Under the pieces are notes generated by a model. The model made no database searches and was not told where the DNA came from. It was given only the letters and a program-made list of their open reading frames with translations. 64,000 nucleotides of DNA from Chloroflexota bacterium (GTDB lineage: Bacteria > Chloroflexota > Anaerolineae > Anaerolineales > Anaerolineaceae). Shown in pieces: positions 34,295-43,005 of the stretch. A program made the translations under genes and the position numbers. Positions within the stretch are counted from its first letter, which is position 1. Each line of letters begins with the position of its first letter. The stretch covers positions 310,001-374,000 of the forward strand of contig JAKQJC010000001.1 in NCBI GenBank assembly GCA_029561345.1, written 5' to 3'.

Positions 34295-35101
34295 GTGTTT
34301 CTGACAGATACGCATTGTCACCTCGATTTTGACGTTTTCCAGTCTGATTTTAAGGATGTGGTGCAGCGGTGCAAGGCGGCCGGCCTGCACCACATCATTG
34401 ACCCAGGCATTGATATCAAAAGTTGCCGGGCTGCGATTCGACTGGCTGAAGCGCACCCCGGCTTTCTTTTTGCTGCTGTGGGCATTCATCCTAATGATGC
34501 ACAGGGCTGGAATGAAAACACGCTGCCGGCCTTGCGAGAGATGGCAGCCCACCCCCGTGTTGTGGCGATTGGCGAAATTGGACTGGATTATTACCGCGAC
34601 CGGGTGGCCCGGCCGGTGCAGCATGCCCGGCTGCGTGAACAGCTGACCCTGGCAGCGGAGGCTGGCAAACCGGTGATTTTGCACAGCCGCGATGCCAACG
34701 GCGATATCTACCCGATTTTGAAAAACTGGTGTGCTGATCTCAAGAAAACTGGCTCGCCGCTGGCCGAAAGACCCGGTGTGATGCATTCCTTTGACGGCGC
34801 CTATGTTGAGGCAGCGCGTTTTACGGCATTGGGCTTCAAAATTGGCATTGGCGGACCGGTGACTTATGCAAATGCAAAGGAACGCCAGGCTCTGGCCGCC
34901 GCTCTGCCGCTGAAAGATTTGCTGCTGGAAACCGATGCACCCTTTCTCACGCCTGTGCCGCGGCGCGGGCAGCGCAACGAGCCGGCTTATGTGCAGTATG
35001 TGGCTCAGAAAATCGCGGAATTGAAGCACACGGCCATTGAAGCCGTGGCTGAAGCCGCTTTTCAGAATTCAATCCGTTTATTTGGTATTGGAGAGCTGTG
35101 A
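34295..35101 (+). CDS. TatD family metal-dependent deoxyribonuclease
   Basis: A 268-residue TIM-barrel hydrolase starting at GTG 34295, directly after the mutase stop. Metal ligands are seen in DTHCHLDF, IGEIGLDYY, ILHSRDANGD, VMHSFDGAY and LLLETDAPFLTP. TatD proteins are 3'-5' exonucleases linked to DNA repair and turnover. The start lacks a clear ribosome site and probably relies on coupling with the gene before it. Its stop overlaps the next start by four bases (GTGA). Confidence 0.95.
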   Translation: MFLTDTHCHLDFDVFQSDFKDVVQRCKAAGLHHIIDPGIDIKSCRAAIRLAEAHPGFLFAAVGIHPNDAQGWNENTLPALREMAAHPRVVAIGEIGLDYYRDRVARPVQHARLREQLTLAAEAGKPVILHSRDANGDIYPILKNWCADLKKTGSPLAERPGVMHSFDGAYVEAARFTALGFKIGIGGPVTYANAKERQALAAALPLKDLLLETDAPFLTPVPRRGQRNEPAYVQYVAQKIAELKHTAIEAVAEAAFQNSIRLFGIGEL

Positions 35102-36060
35102 CGCCATCTTTTTTGACTCTGATTGAAGATGATCTCAAGACAGTTGAGGGATTGATCCTGGAACAGGCAGAGGGTTATCATCCGATTCTGGGTGAGGCTC
35201 TGCAAACCCTGATGAATGCAGGTGGAAAAAGGATCAGACCGGCCATTTCCTTGCTGATCGGCAGGATTCTGGGCGTGACTGATCCAAACCTGGTGATGAC
35301 AGCGGCAGGCATTGAACTATTGCACACAGCCACCCTGGTGCATGATGATTTGATCGATAATGCCCTATTCCGGCGCGGCCATCCCACCTTGAATGCACGC
35401 TGGTCGCCAGCCGCCACGGTTTTGACCGGCGATTTTCTGTTTGCGCGTTCAGCCGATATGATTGCGCGCACGGCCAACCTGGAAATGATCAGAGCTTTTT
35501 CCAACACTCTGAGCATCATCGTCAACGGCGAGGTGCACCAGCTGTTTTCTGATCGTTTTCAATACAGCCGTGAAAGTTACCAGAAACGGATTTACGCCAA
35601 AACGGCTTCCCTGTTTGAGGTGGCCGCCGAGGCGCCGGCGTACTATGTGAGCAGCCCTGCTGAATGGATTGAACCGCTTAGGCATTTTGGCTATCACCTG
35701 GGCATGGCTTTCCAGATGGTGGATGATATTCTGGATTTCACCGGCGAACAGGTAAAACTGGGAAAACCGGTGGGCGGCGACCTGCGGCACGGCATTATCA
35801 CCCTGCCGGCGATTATCTTCCTGGAGCAGAACCCGGGTTTTGAAGCCTGGGCCAACCTGACAGAGGGGAAAGGGGAGCGTGAAGAACAGGTCACGATGCT
35901 GCTGGCGGCCATAAATGAGTCAGGAGCCATGTCAATGGCCATGGGCGAAGCGCGTGGAGAAATTCAAACGGCCATTGGTTATTTGCGCCGGCTGCCAGCC
36001 GGCCCAGCCCGGGATGGCCTGGAAGCCGTTGCCAACATGGTTGTGGAACGCAGCGTTTAG
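35098..36060 (+). CDS. Polyprenyl diphosphate synthase
   Basis: A 320-residue trans-prenyltransferase starting at GTG 35098, overlapping the TatD stop. The first Asp-rich motif is LVHDDLIDNALFRRG and the second is MVDDILDFTG, with GGKRIRP for the allylic diphosphate. It builds long-chain isoprenoid diphosphates for quinones or lipid carriers. Chain length cannot be set without structure modelling, though the small residues before the first motif (TAT) suggest a long product. A strong terminator follows. Confidence 0.95.
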   Translation: MTPSFLTLIEDDLKTVEGLILEQAEGYHPILGEALQTLMNAGGKRIRPAISLLIGRILGVTDPNLVMTAAGIELLHTATLVHDDLIDNALFRRGHPTLNARWSPAATVLTGDFLFARSADMIARTANLEMIRAFSNTLSIIVNGEVHQLFSDRFQYSRESYQKRIYAKTASLFEVAAEAPAYYVSSPAEWIEPLRHFGYHLGMAFQMVDDILDFTGEQVKLGKPVGGDLRHGIITLPAIIFLEQNPGFEAWANLTEGKGEREEQVTMLLAAINESGAMSMAMGEARGEIQTAIGYLRRLPAGPARDGLEAVANMVVERSV

Positions 36061-36068
36061 AAAAGAAT

Positions 36069-36095
36069 AAAGGCCTTCATGCGAAGGCCTTTTTA
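36069..36095 (+). terminator. Terminator after the polyprenyl synthase gene
   Basis: AAAGGCCTTC (36069-36078) pairs with GAAGGCCTTT (36083-36092) around ATGC, followed by TTTATTT. Confidence 0.9.
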
Positions 36096-36175
36096 TTTGG
36101 GGTTTGTTAACTGGACAGACGCGGAATAAAGCCGGTTTTAATCGCTCCCTGAGCTGCCAAAAGGCGCGCAGTGAT

Positions 36176-36829
36176 TTAGATGTATTCCCTCAGGTTGTGT
36201 TCCACGGCGTAGGCGGCCGCTTCAGCGCGGTTGCTGACGGAAAGCTTGGAGAGAATGCTGCTGACGTAATTGCGCACCGTTCCTTCGCCGAGGAAGAGAG
36301 ATTTGGCAATTTCACGGTTGGTTTTGCCTTCAGAGACCAGGATGAGGACATGTTTTTCCTGCTGGCTGAGGTTGGCAAAAGCCGAAGCTTCTTCTTCTTT
36401 GACGGCGCGGCGGACTTCCTGGAAAACGCGCTGGGTGACGGCTGGATCCAGCAGGGCCTCGCCGCGGCCGACGGCTTCGAGGGCATGAATCAGGTCTTCG
36501 CCCTGGATTTGTTTGAGCACGTAACCGGATGCCCCTGCGCGGATGGCTGAGAAGAGCATTTCATCCTCGGCGTAGGAGGTGAGCATGATGACCTTGGTGT
36601 TGGGGTAACGGTGGGTGATCTCTTCGCAGGCTTCAATGCCTGAAGCGCCAGGCAGGCGAATATCCATTAACACGGTGTCGGGGTTCAGTCGCCCCACCTG
36701 TTCCAGGGCTTCGCGGGCATCATCGGCTTCACCAATAACCTCAAATTGAGGATGGTGATCGAGCAGGGCTTTGAGCCCCAGGCGCACCACCTCATGATCA
36801 TCCACAATTAGAACACGTTGTTTTTGCAT
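36176..36829 (-). CDS. NarL/LuxR-type response regulator
   Basis: A 217-residue protein from ATG 36829. A second ATG at 36841 touches the AGGGAG ribosome site. The receiver domain opens [18 protein letters not shown], with the phospho-acceptor Asp in [11 protein letters not shown] (about residue 55) and the conserved Lys in [11 protein letters not shown]. The C-terminal LuxR helix-turn-helix covers about residues 150-210 ([29 protein letters not shown]). It is the last gene of the kinase operon. No histidine kinase lies nearby. Confidence 0.95.
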   Translation of the reverse strand: MQKQRVLIVDDHEVVRLGLKALLDHHPQFEVIGEADDAREALEQVGRLNPDTVLMDIRLPGASGIEACEEITHRYPNTKVIMLTSYAEDEMLFSAIRAGASGYVLKQIQGEDLIHALEAVGRGEALLDPAVTQRVFQEVRRAVKEEEASAFANLSQQEKHVLILVSEGKTNREIAKSLFLGEGTVRNYVSSILSKLSVSNRAEAAAYAVEHNLREYI

Positions 36830-36862
36830 AAATTTTTCCATCTCCCTATAAGCATCAGGCTG

Positions 36863-37597
36863 TCAGGCCTCGCCGCCTTTTTGACGGCGGAAATCAACAA
36901 AACGGTAGCCGGTGCCTCGTTCGGTGAGGATGTAGCGCGGGTTTGCAGGATCCGGTTCCAGTTTTTGGCGCAGATAATTGATATAAAGGCGGACGTAGTG
37001 GGGTTCGTCGCGGTATTCATAGCCCCACACTTTGGTCAGAATCTGGTCATGGGTGACCACCCAGCCGGCATTTTGCACCAGATGATAGAGCAGGCGGTAT
37101 TCGGTGGGGCGCAGTTTGACAAGCTGGCCGTTCAGGAACACTTCGCGGCGGTCAAAATCGATTTTGAGATGTTCATCAACTTCGATGAGGCCGCGCATGG
37201 AACTGCTGGCGGTGGTGGTGCGGCGCAGTACAGCTTTGACGCGGCTGACAAGCTCGCGCGGGCTGAAGGGTTTGGTGATGTAATCGTCGGCGCCAAGTTC
37301 TAGGCCGCGCACACGGTCATCTTCTTCGCTCTTGGCCGTCAGCATGATCACCGGAATGGGACTGATTTCGCGGACGATTTTCAAAACTTCAAACCCATCG
37401 ATATCCGGCATCATGATGTCTAAAATCATCAGATCTGGCAGGTCATCACGCAGTTTTTCGATGGCTTCTTCGCCGCGGTGGGCTTCAATGACATTGAAGC
37501 CATCGTGTTCAAGGTTGAGTCGGATAAACCGGACCATGCGTTCTTCATCGTCCACCACCAGAATGCGGCCGGTGATATTGTCCTGACGTTCAGCCAT
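36863..37597 (-). CDS. OmpR/PhoB-type response regulator
   Basis: A 244-residue protein. The receiver opens [18 protein letters not shown]. The phosphorylation Asp lies in [15 protein letters not shown], followed by [12 protein letters not shown] and the Lys in [13 protein letters not shown]. The winged-helix DNA-binding domain (about 140-240) contains [17 protein letters not shown] and [16 protein letters not shown]. It is an orphan in this window, without a sensor histidine kinase. Position in the Ser/Thr kinase operon raises the possibility of cross-control by phosphorylation, which is inference. Gene spacing to the 79-residue gene is four bases. Confidence 0.95.
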   Translation of the reverse strand: MAERQDNITGRILVVDDEERMVRFIRLNLEHDGFNVIEAHRGEEAIEKLRDDLPDLMILDIMMPDIDGFEVLKIVREISPIPVIMLTAKSEEDDRVRGLELGADDYITKPFSPRELVSRVKAVLRRTTTASSSMRGLIEVDEHLKIDFDRREVFLNGQLVKLRPTEYRLLYHLVQNAGWVVTHDQILTKVWGYEYRDEPHYVRLYINYLRQKLEPDPANPRYILTERGTGYRFVDFRRQKGGEA

Positions 37598-37601
37598 AAA
37601 G

Positions 37602-37841
37602 TCACTCCCGGATGAAGCCGATGATCTCTTCTTCTTCGGCAGAGGGCATGATTTCGATGAAGTTGATCCGGCTGAGCGGCCAGATCACCGTGGTGACATT
37701 GGCATCGAGGTAAATCAGGTCTTTGCCATCACGGCGGCGGGGATGTTTAACCGTCACCATGGTATCTTGCATGGTGGGCAGGTCTTCCATTTCGCCCAGG
37801 ACGGCATCTTCGTTTTGAATATGGAGAACAACGGTCAGCAT
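37602..37841 (-). CDS. Small hypothetical protein in kinase operon, 79 aa
   Basis: A 79-residue protein with a usable ribosome site (GGAGGT before the ATG). It is predicted to be a compact beta-rich domain: [20 protein letters not shown], then [18 protein letters not shown], then [19 protein letters not shown], closing with an acidic segment EEEEIIGFI. No signal peptide or membrane helix is seen. It lies between the FHA and response-regulator genes in a tight operon. The family was not recognised. Confidence 0.8.
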   Translation of the reverse strand: MLTVVLHIQNEDAVLGEMEDLPTMQDTMVTVKHPRRRDGKDLIYLDANVTTVIWPLSRINFIEIMPSAEEEEIIGFIRE

Positions 37842-37856
37842 GATACCTCCGGATGG

Positions 37857-38372
37857 TTACTGGCGCAAAAGCACCTGAATTTTGAGCTTACCCAGCGTGA
37901 TCATATCACCATGGTTGAGGGTGTAATCCACTTTGGGGACAATTTTTTGGCCATTAACCCGGGTGCCGTTGGAAGACCCCATATCAACGATAATGACGCG
38001 CTGGTTGACAATTTTCAGGGCGGCATGCAGGCGGGAAACGCCCTGCGCATAGGCTTCATAGGGGGTCAGATCCACATCGGGAAGGATGGGCTGACCTTCG
38101 GTGATGCGCCCCAGGGTGAACTCATTTCGTCCTGCCAGGGGAAGCACCTTGCCGCTGGAAACCAGATAAAGCGTGATGAGAGAATCGCCAGGTGTATTGG
38201 ACATGGGTGCCGTGTGGATGGAGGGGGTTTTGATCAGCGGGGCAGAGCCTTTTTCATCGCGTTGAATGGACTGGGTGGCCATGTTTTCAGCCTGAACCAG
38301 CTGAGCACCGCACTTGCTGCAAAAAAGTGCCCCGGCTACTTCATGATTTTGGCAATTTGGGCATAAGATCAT
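37857..38372 (-). CDS. Zinc-ribbon FHA domain protein
   Basis: A 171-residue protein with two domains. An N-terminal zinc ribbon is formed by CPNCQ and CSKCG (residues 4-24). A linker follows, then an FHA domain (about 75-168) with FTLGRITEG, VSRLHAAL and SSNGTRVNGQ, the residues that hold phosphothreonine. FHA proteins bind targets phosphorylated by Ser/Thr kinases, and the kinase gene is in the same operon. The start overlaps the stop of the DnaJ-vWA gene by four bases, so the two are translationally coupled. Confidence 0.93.
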   Translation of the reverse strand: MILCPNCQNHEVAGALFCSKCGAQLVQAENMATQSIQRDEKGSAPLIKTPSIHTAPMSNTPGDSLITLYLVSSGKVLPLAGRNEFTLGRITEGQPILPDVDLTPYEAYAQGVSRLHAALKIVNQRVIIVDMGSSNGTRVNGQKIVPKVDYTLNHGDMITLGKLKIQVLLRQ

Positions 38373-39850
38373 TTTCTCGTCTCCATTCCAGATGGTAATA
38401 ATAGGGCTCTGGTGCCATATTTTATGCGCTTATCGCCTTCATCACTAAAACGGCGATTCTTTTGGAGATGGTCAGCTTCAACCAGAACGGTGTGAGCCAG
38501 TTCGCGCTCACCCTGTGAAAGCAGGTGGGTGGCCATGTTCTGGAGGGTGCGGGTGGCATTTTCAACCTGTCCATCAGCCACCTCACGCTGAGCCTTTTCC
38601 TGCATCCGGTAAAGGGTGAGGCGGGACATGGCCTGCAGGATTGAAGGCGGCGGCGGCTGAGGAATGGGCTGCTCACTGACGGAGCGGGCGATATTGACCA
38701 TGATCCGGGTGGTCGGTATCTTGCGGTTGGGAATATCCATCAAGATGCGGCCGCGTGCCACGGAAAAATTGGCTGTTGGTTCAGGCGCCTGTTTCACCAG
38801 AAATTCTAACACAACACTTGAACTTTTGGAGTATAAAATACTGCCAAGAGCAATCTGATTTTCGGTGGGCAGGGGGCCAAGTTCGGGCTGCAGACGGAAT
38901 GCGTAATTCAGCTCCACGTTGTCGCCTAATTCCAGATCCAGGGTGACGTGTTCGGCATAGACTTTGGCGATGTTGTTGAGTTTTTGCTCAAAGAAGCGGC
39001 TCAATTCTTTGGGCGAGGAAATATACATGCTGGTACCGCCGCTCAGCGAGGTCATTTTGTCCATGAATTTGTCATTCCATTCATGGCCAATGCCCAGCCC
39101 GGTGATGGTGATGCCTTCCAATGATAGCTGTTCAGCAAGCTGAATGCAGGCATCTTCATCGCCATAGGTTCGACCGTCTGTCAGGAGGATGAGGTGGTTG
39201 ATGCGGGTTGAGCTGAGGAACCGGCGCATCTCGTGGACGCCAGCCTGCAAACCCTGATAAATTTCGGTGCTGCCGCTGGCCTGAATCAGGCTGATTTTGC
39301 CTTCCATTTTGGGCAGGTCAATATTTTGCGTGGCTGGAATAATGACTTCAGCGCGATCGCTGAACGCAACCACTGAGATGGCGTCGTTGGGGCGAAGCTG
39401 GCGCAGCAAATTGATGGCGTTGGTTTTGACCATATCCATGCGGTTTCCCTGCATGGAGGTCGAGCGGTCGAGCACCAGGCATAAATTGAGCGAGGGCATG
39501 CTGGTGACTGGCACCTGGGCTGTGCAGATCATTTCAACCAGGGCGTAGACCAGTTGTGGCTCGTTGGAGCAAATGAGCGATGGCCTTGAATAGGTGATAT
39601 TGTAGGAAATCTCGGGGGTGATGGGATCTGTGATGCCGAGTTCCTGATCGTATTGAACCCGCCTTTCAATGTTGGAAAGGATTTCATAGGCCTCTTGAAT
39701 TTCAATGAAGAGATTGGTGGCATTTGGATCCGGGTTGGTATCAGGATGTAAACGGCGGGCAGCCTCAAAATAGGCGTGCCTGATTTCCTCTGCGGTCGCA
39801 TCGCGAGGAAGCCTGAGTTTTGCATAATGATTTTTTTCCAAAATTGCCAC
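38369..39850 (-). CDS. DnaJ domain-vWA domain fusion protein
   Basis: A 493-residue protein. Residues about 4-67 are a J domain with helix II to III loop HPD (RRLHPDTNPDPNA), which stimulates Hsp70 ATPase. Residues about 105-290 are a von Willebrand A domain whose MIDAS starts LVLDRSTSMQGN (DxSxS), with a Thr in SGSTEIYQG and an Asp in LLTDGRTYGD. A beta-rich and then helical tail follows (about 300-490). Both domains are internal, with no signal or membrane segment. Lying between the FHA and PP2C genes, it may recruit Hsp70 to phosphorylated assemblies. That role is inference. Confidence 0.9.
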   Translation of the reverse strand: MAILEKNHYAKLRLPRDATAEEIRHAYFEAARRLHPDTNPDPNATNLFIEIQEAYEILSNIERRVQYDQELGITDPITPEISYNITYSRPSLICSNEPQLVYALVEMICTAQVPVTSMPSLNLCLVLDRSTSMQGNRMDMVKTNAINLLRQLRPNDAISVVAFSDRAEVIIPATQNIDLPKMEGKISLIQASGSTEIYQGLQAGVHEMRRFLSSTRINHLILLTDGRTYGDEDACIQLAEQLSLEGITITGLGIGHEWNDKFMDKMTSLSGGTSMYISSPKELSRFFEQKLNNIAKVYAEHVTLDLELGDNVELNYAFRLQPELGPLPTENQIALGSILYSKSSSVVLEFLVKQAPEPTANFSVARGRILMDIPNRKIPTTRIMVNIARSVSEQPIPQPPPPSILQAMSRLTLYRMQEKAQREVADGQVENATRTLQNMATHLLSQGERELAHTVLVEADHLQKNRRFSDEGDKRIKYGTRALLLPSGMETRK

Positions 39851-39867
39851 AGTACCCCCTTATCAGG

Positions 39868-40848
39868 TTATGGACACTTAACCAAAACGAGACTGATATT
39901 ATCCGGACCGCCGTTATCGTTGGCGGCCTTCAACAACAGACGGCTGGCCTCTCCGAGGTCAGAATTTTCACGGATGATGCTTAAGACTTTATTTTCAGGC
40001 ACCACGCCCCAGAGGCCGTCGGAGCATAACAGAATGTAGCCGCCCTTGGGCAGCGGCAGGGTGCTGATATCAGGTTCAAAAGGTTCCATCTGGCCGATGG
40101 CGCGGTAAACCACATTGCGCTGTGGATGGGTGAGGGCTTCTTCATCGGTGATCTGACCCAATTCAACCAGGCGCTGCACCAGAGAATGGTCATGAGAAAT
40201 GAGCTGAAAACGGTTATCGGGATGGATCAAATAGGCGCGGCTGTCGCCAACATGGGCCAGGGTCATTTGTTCTCCGAGGAGGACCACGGCGGTCAGGGTG
40301 GTGCCGCCGCCGGGAACCTGCTTGATGACCATGCGTTGGGCTTCACTGATGGCGTCTTTCATCATTTCTTGCAGAGGATCGGATGGTGGTTCGGGGTCAA
40401 GGCTGTAAAAGGGCGCATAGAGGCGGTTGATCAGGTGGTTGGCCACGGTTTTAGCGGCCACACCGCTGGCTAATTCTCCGTGCTGATGTCCACCCATGCC
40501 GTCAGCGATAATATAAATGCCAAGAGGTTGAGATGAGGCATCGGTTGCCAGGATGGCGCTGAGGGCAAAAAGGGTGTCTTCGTTGTGGTCGCGCTGTTTG
40601 CCCACCGATTGGCCGACAACAGAAATGAATTGTGCGGGTTCCACAGCCCCTCCGGGGTTCACGAAATCTTGCGCATCTGCGAGCGGGGCGGTCAAAATTT
40701 GCTCACTTTCAGATGGTTCGACATCTGAAAACACCTCACCCACTGGCAGTGCCGCAGATTTCTCCTGCTCATCTTCAGGAGCGGTTGGATGATCTGCAAC
40801 AGCCGGTTCTGATTTCTGTCCAAATAATTTCTTGATAAAATCAAACAC
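39868..40848 (-). CDS. PP2C-family Ser/Thr protein phosphatase
   Basis: A 326-residue protein. Residues 1-85 are an acidic, low-complexity N-terminal extension. The PP2C domain runs from about 80 to 325, with metal-binding Asp residues in DHNEDTLFAL, IIADGMGGHQHGE, LAHVGDSRAYLI, LLCSDGLWG and DNGGPDNISLVLV. It should remove phosphates placed by the kinase encoded 11 bases upstream. Kinase, phosphatase and FHA reader in one operon form a complete Ser/Thr signalling set. Confidence 0.96.
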   Translation of the reverse strand: MFDFIKKLFGQKSEPAVADHPTAPEDEQEKSAALPVGEVFSDVEPSESEQILTAPLADAQDFVNPGGAVEPAQFISVVGQSVGKQRDHNEDTLFALSAILATDASSQPLGIYIIADGMGGHQHGELASGVAAKTVANHLINRLYAPFYSLDPEPPSDPLQEMMKDAISEAQRMVIKQVPGGGTTLTAVVLLGEQMTLAHVGDSRAYLIHPDNRFQLISHDHSLVQRLVELGQITDEEALTHPQRNVVYRAIGQMEPFEPDISTLPLPKGGYILLCSDGLWGVVPENKVLSIIRENSDLGEASRLLLKAANDNGGPDNISLVLVKCP

Positions 40849-40859
40849 GAGTAACTCCT

Positions 40860-42740
40860 CTAAACGGGAATAGCATACACAATATGATCGTTGGAACCAA
40901 AATAAAGCACATCACTATTAATAACAGGTGCAGCCGTGATGGGTGCGCCAGTCTGGAATTTCCAGCGCAGGCGGCCTGTGCGGTATTCGAGGCAATACAT
41001 ATATCCATCGGCTGAACCGCAGTACACAGAATCCTTATAGATCAACGGTGAACCGCTGACCTGGTGATCCGTCTGGTAGCGCCAAATTTCTTTGGCATTG
41101 CCCGCATCAAGGCAGTAAATGATCCCATCAGCTGAACCGAAAATGACCAGGTTATCAACCCGGCATGGGGAGGAAAGGGAGCCTTTCCCCATGCGGAAAC
41201 GCCAGGTGACCCAGCCTGATTTGGCATCCACCGCATAAATTTGCGCATCCAGCGAGGTGAAAAAGACTGCTCCCTGCGATACTACTGGAGAAGAGGTGAC
41301 CGCCCGTTTGGCTTTAAAGCGCCATTTTACCTGGCCGCGAAAATCTACGCAAAAAACTTCGCCGCTTTCACAGCCAAAAAAGACCTGTTCATTGGTGATG
41401 AAAGGCGTGGAGCGCACCGGTCCAGAGGCTTCAACCCGCCAGGCGCGGCGATTGGAAAGCAGGTTGACCGCATGCAAAAAACCGTCATCTGAACCGACGA
41501 AAATATGCCCTTCGGCGATGCGCGGGGATGAACGCACCGGTCCATCTGTGTAATAGGTTGAGATGATTTTTCCAGAGCGCACGGAAACGGAATGCACGCG
41601 GTGATCTTCTGAGCCAAAATAGACAACGCCATCATAGACGATCGGTTTGCTAACAATGCCGCCGTCGGTGGGGTATTTCCAGATAAACTTGCCGTTGTCG
41701 GCCTGAAGTGTATAGAGGTTGTTATCGTAGCTGCCCACGTAAATGTAGCCGCCATCATAGGCAACCGATCCGCGAACCTGATCTTCGCATTCAAAGGTCC
41801 ATAAGGGTTTGATGGTGCTGGGGGCGGCAGCGATGGATGAAGTGCCCATGGAAATGCGGGTGAGGGCGCCGGTTTTGCGGGCCACATTCATGAGCGCTTC
41901 TTTCATGGCCTCTGCCGTCTGGAAACGTTCAGTAGGATTGTATTGCAGGGCTGTGTTGATGACGGCTTCAAGTTCGATGGATATGGCCGGGTTGATCTGG
42001 CGGATGGGACGTTCAGCAAAGGTGAAGGGCGGTTCCACCCGCGGGTCGCGGCGAGTAATAAGGTGGTGCAGGGTGGCGCCAAGGGCGTAAATATCCACCA
42101 GGGGAGAGGCTTCGCCGCGGTATTGTTCTGGCGGCGAGTAACCTTCAGTGCCGATCATGGTGCCTTTCTGCCCGAATTTGAAAGCCTTGGCGATACCGAA
42201 ATCGATCAGGATGATTTGATTGTACTGGTTGACCATCACATTGGATGGCTTCATGTCGCGGAAAATGATCGGTTCAGGTTTGTGAGTATGGAGGTACTGC
42301 AGCACATCACAGAGCTGGATGGCCCATTCGATGACCTGATCTTCCGGGAAGAAACCCTGGCTTTCGCTCAGGATGGCTTCAAGATCTTTCCCATTGACAC
42401 ACTCCATTACCAGGTAGGAACGGTCTTCATGGGTGAAGTAATCAAAAATGCGGGGGACGGCCGGATGGCTGAGGGAAACCAGAATATTGGCTTCGCGTTC
42501 AAAATTCTGAACGATGGTTTGCCTGACCAGCGCATCGCGGCTGTGATTGATCATTTCCTTGACGGCCACCAGCCTGACGGCGCTGGGGAAATGCATATCA
42601 CGGGCGCGGTAAACAGAACCCATACCGCCAACGCCGATCACATTTTGGATGAGGTATCGATTGACCAGCAGCTCGCCGGAGATAAGCTGTTTATCGGCTT
42701 CCTGCCCGGGAAGGTTTTGTGTAATTTGTTGCGTACTCAG
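40860..42740 (-). CDS. Ser/Thr protein kinase with C-terminal eight-bladed PQQ-like propeller, probable CTG start
   Basis: The kinase domain holds the glycine loop GVGGMGSVYRA, VAVKEM, the catalytic loop FRDMKPSN in place of HRDLKPEN, LIDFGIAK, and SPPEQYRG for the APE motif. After a short linker come eight repeats ending GSxDGxxYxxD-like, with a WxF/WRY strand, up to the C-terminus: a complete eight-bladed beta-propeller. No membrane helix separates the parts, so both should be in the cytoplasm. CTG 42740 is preferred because GGGAGG lies six bases upstream and the protein then begins STQQITQN. The first ATG (42854) adds 38 residues unlike a kinase leader and lacks ribosome-site spacing. Confidence 0.88.
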   Translation of the reverse strand: MSTQQITQNLPGQEADKQLISGELLVNRYLIQNVIGVGGMGSVYRARDMHFPSAVRLVAVKEMINHSRDALVRQTIVQNFEREANILVSLSHPAVPRIFDYFTHEDRSYLVMECVNGKDLEAILSESQGFFPEDQVIEWAIQLCDVLQYLHTHKPEPIIFRDMKPSNVMVNQYNQIILIDFGIAKAFKFGQKGTMIGTEGYSPPEQYRGEASPLVDIYALGATLHHLITRRDPRVEPPFTFAERPIRQINPAISIELEAVINTALQYNPTERFQTAEAMKEALMNVARKTGALTRISMGTSSIAAAPSTIKPLWTFECEDQVRGSVAYDGGYIYVGSYDNNLYTLQADNGKFIWKYPTDGGIVSKPIVYDGVVYFGSEDHRVHSVSVRSGKIISTYYTDGPVRSSPRIAEGHIFVGSDDGFLHAVNLLSNRRAWRVEASGPVRSTPFITNEQVFFGCESGEVFCVDFRGQVKWRFKAKRAVTSSPVVSQGAVFFTSLDAQIYAVDAKSGWVTWRFRMGKGSLSSPCRVDNLVIFGSADGIIYCLDAGNAKEIWRYQTDHQVSGSPLIYKDSVYCGSADGYMYCLEYRTGRLRWKFQTGAPITAAPVINSDVLYFGSNDHIVYAIPV

Positions 42741-42884
42741 GTTTGGCCTCCCACGAAATGATGACCAGAGCAGAATGGAGAGATGCCGATGACCCACCTG
42801 AAACAGAAGAAACATGAAAACAGAAGAAAAAATCTGGCTTGCAGCAGGCAGCATCTCTTCAATATCTGTTAGATTATATCCTAA

Positions 42885-42913
42885 ATTATAGGATGCATGG
42901 CTTTGAATTGCAA
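42885..42913 (-). promoter_or_regulatory. Promoter of the kinase-phosphatase operon
   Basis: On the minus strand TTGCAA (42908-42913), 17 bases, TATAAT (42885-42890). A second TATAAT lies about 13 bases further. It would drive the seven genes from 42740 down to 36176. Confidence 0.8.
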
Positions 42914-42941
42914 CTCAAACAGAGGTTAATCTTAAAGTCAT

Positions 42942-42978
42942 AAAAAAATGCCAGGGCAGGTGGGATACTGCCCTGGCA
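42942..42978 (-). terminator. Terminator after UDP-glucose dehydrogenase gene
   Basis: On the minus strand TGCCAGGGCAG (42968-42978) pairs with CTGCCCTGGCA (42949-42959), followed by seven T. It separates this gene from the kinase operon promoter. Confidence 0.92.
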
Positions 42979-43005
42979 GGCTTGCAGAGTTAAAGCTGGG
43001 GGCAA

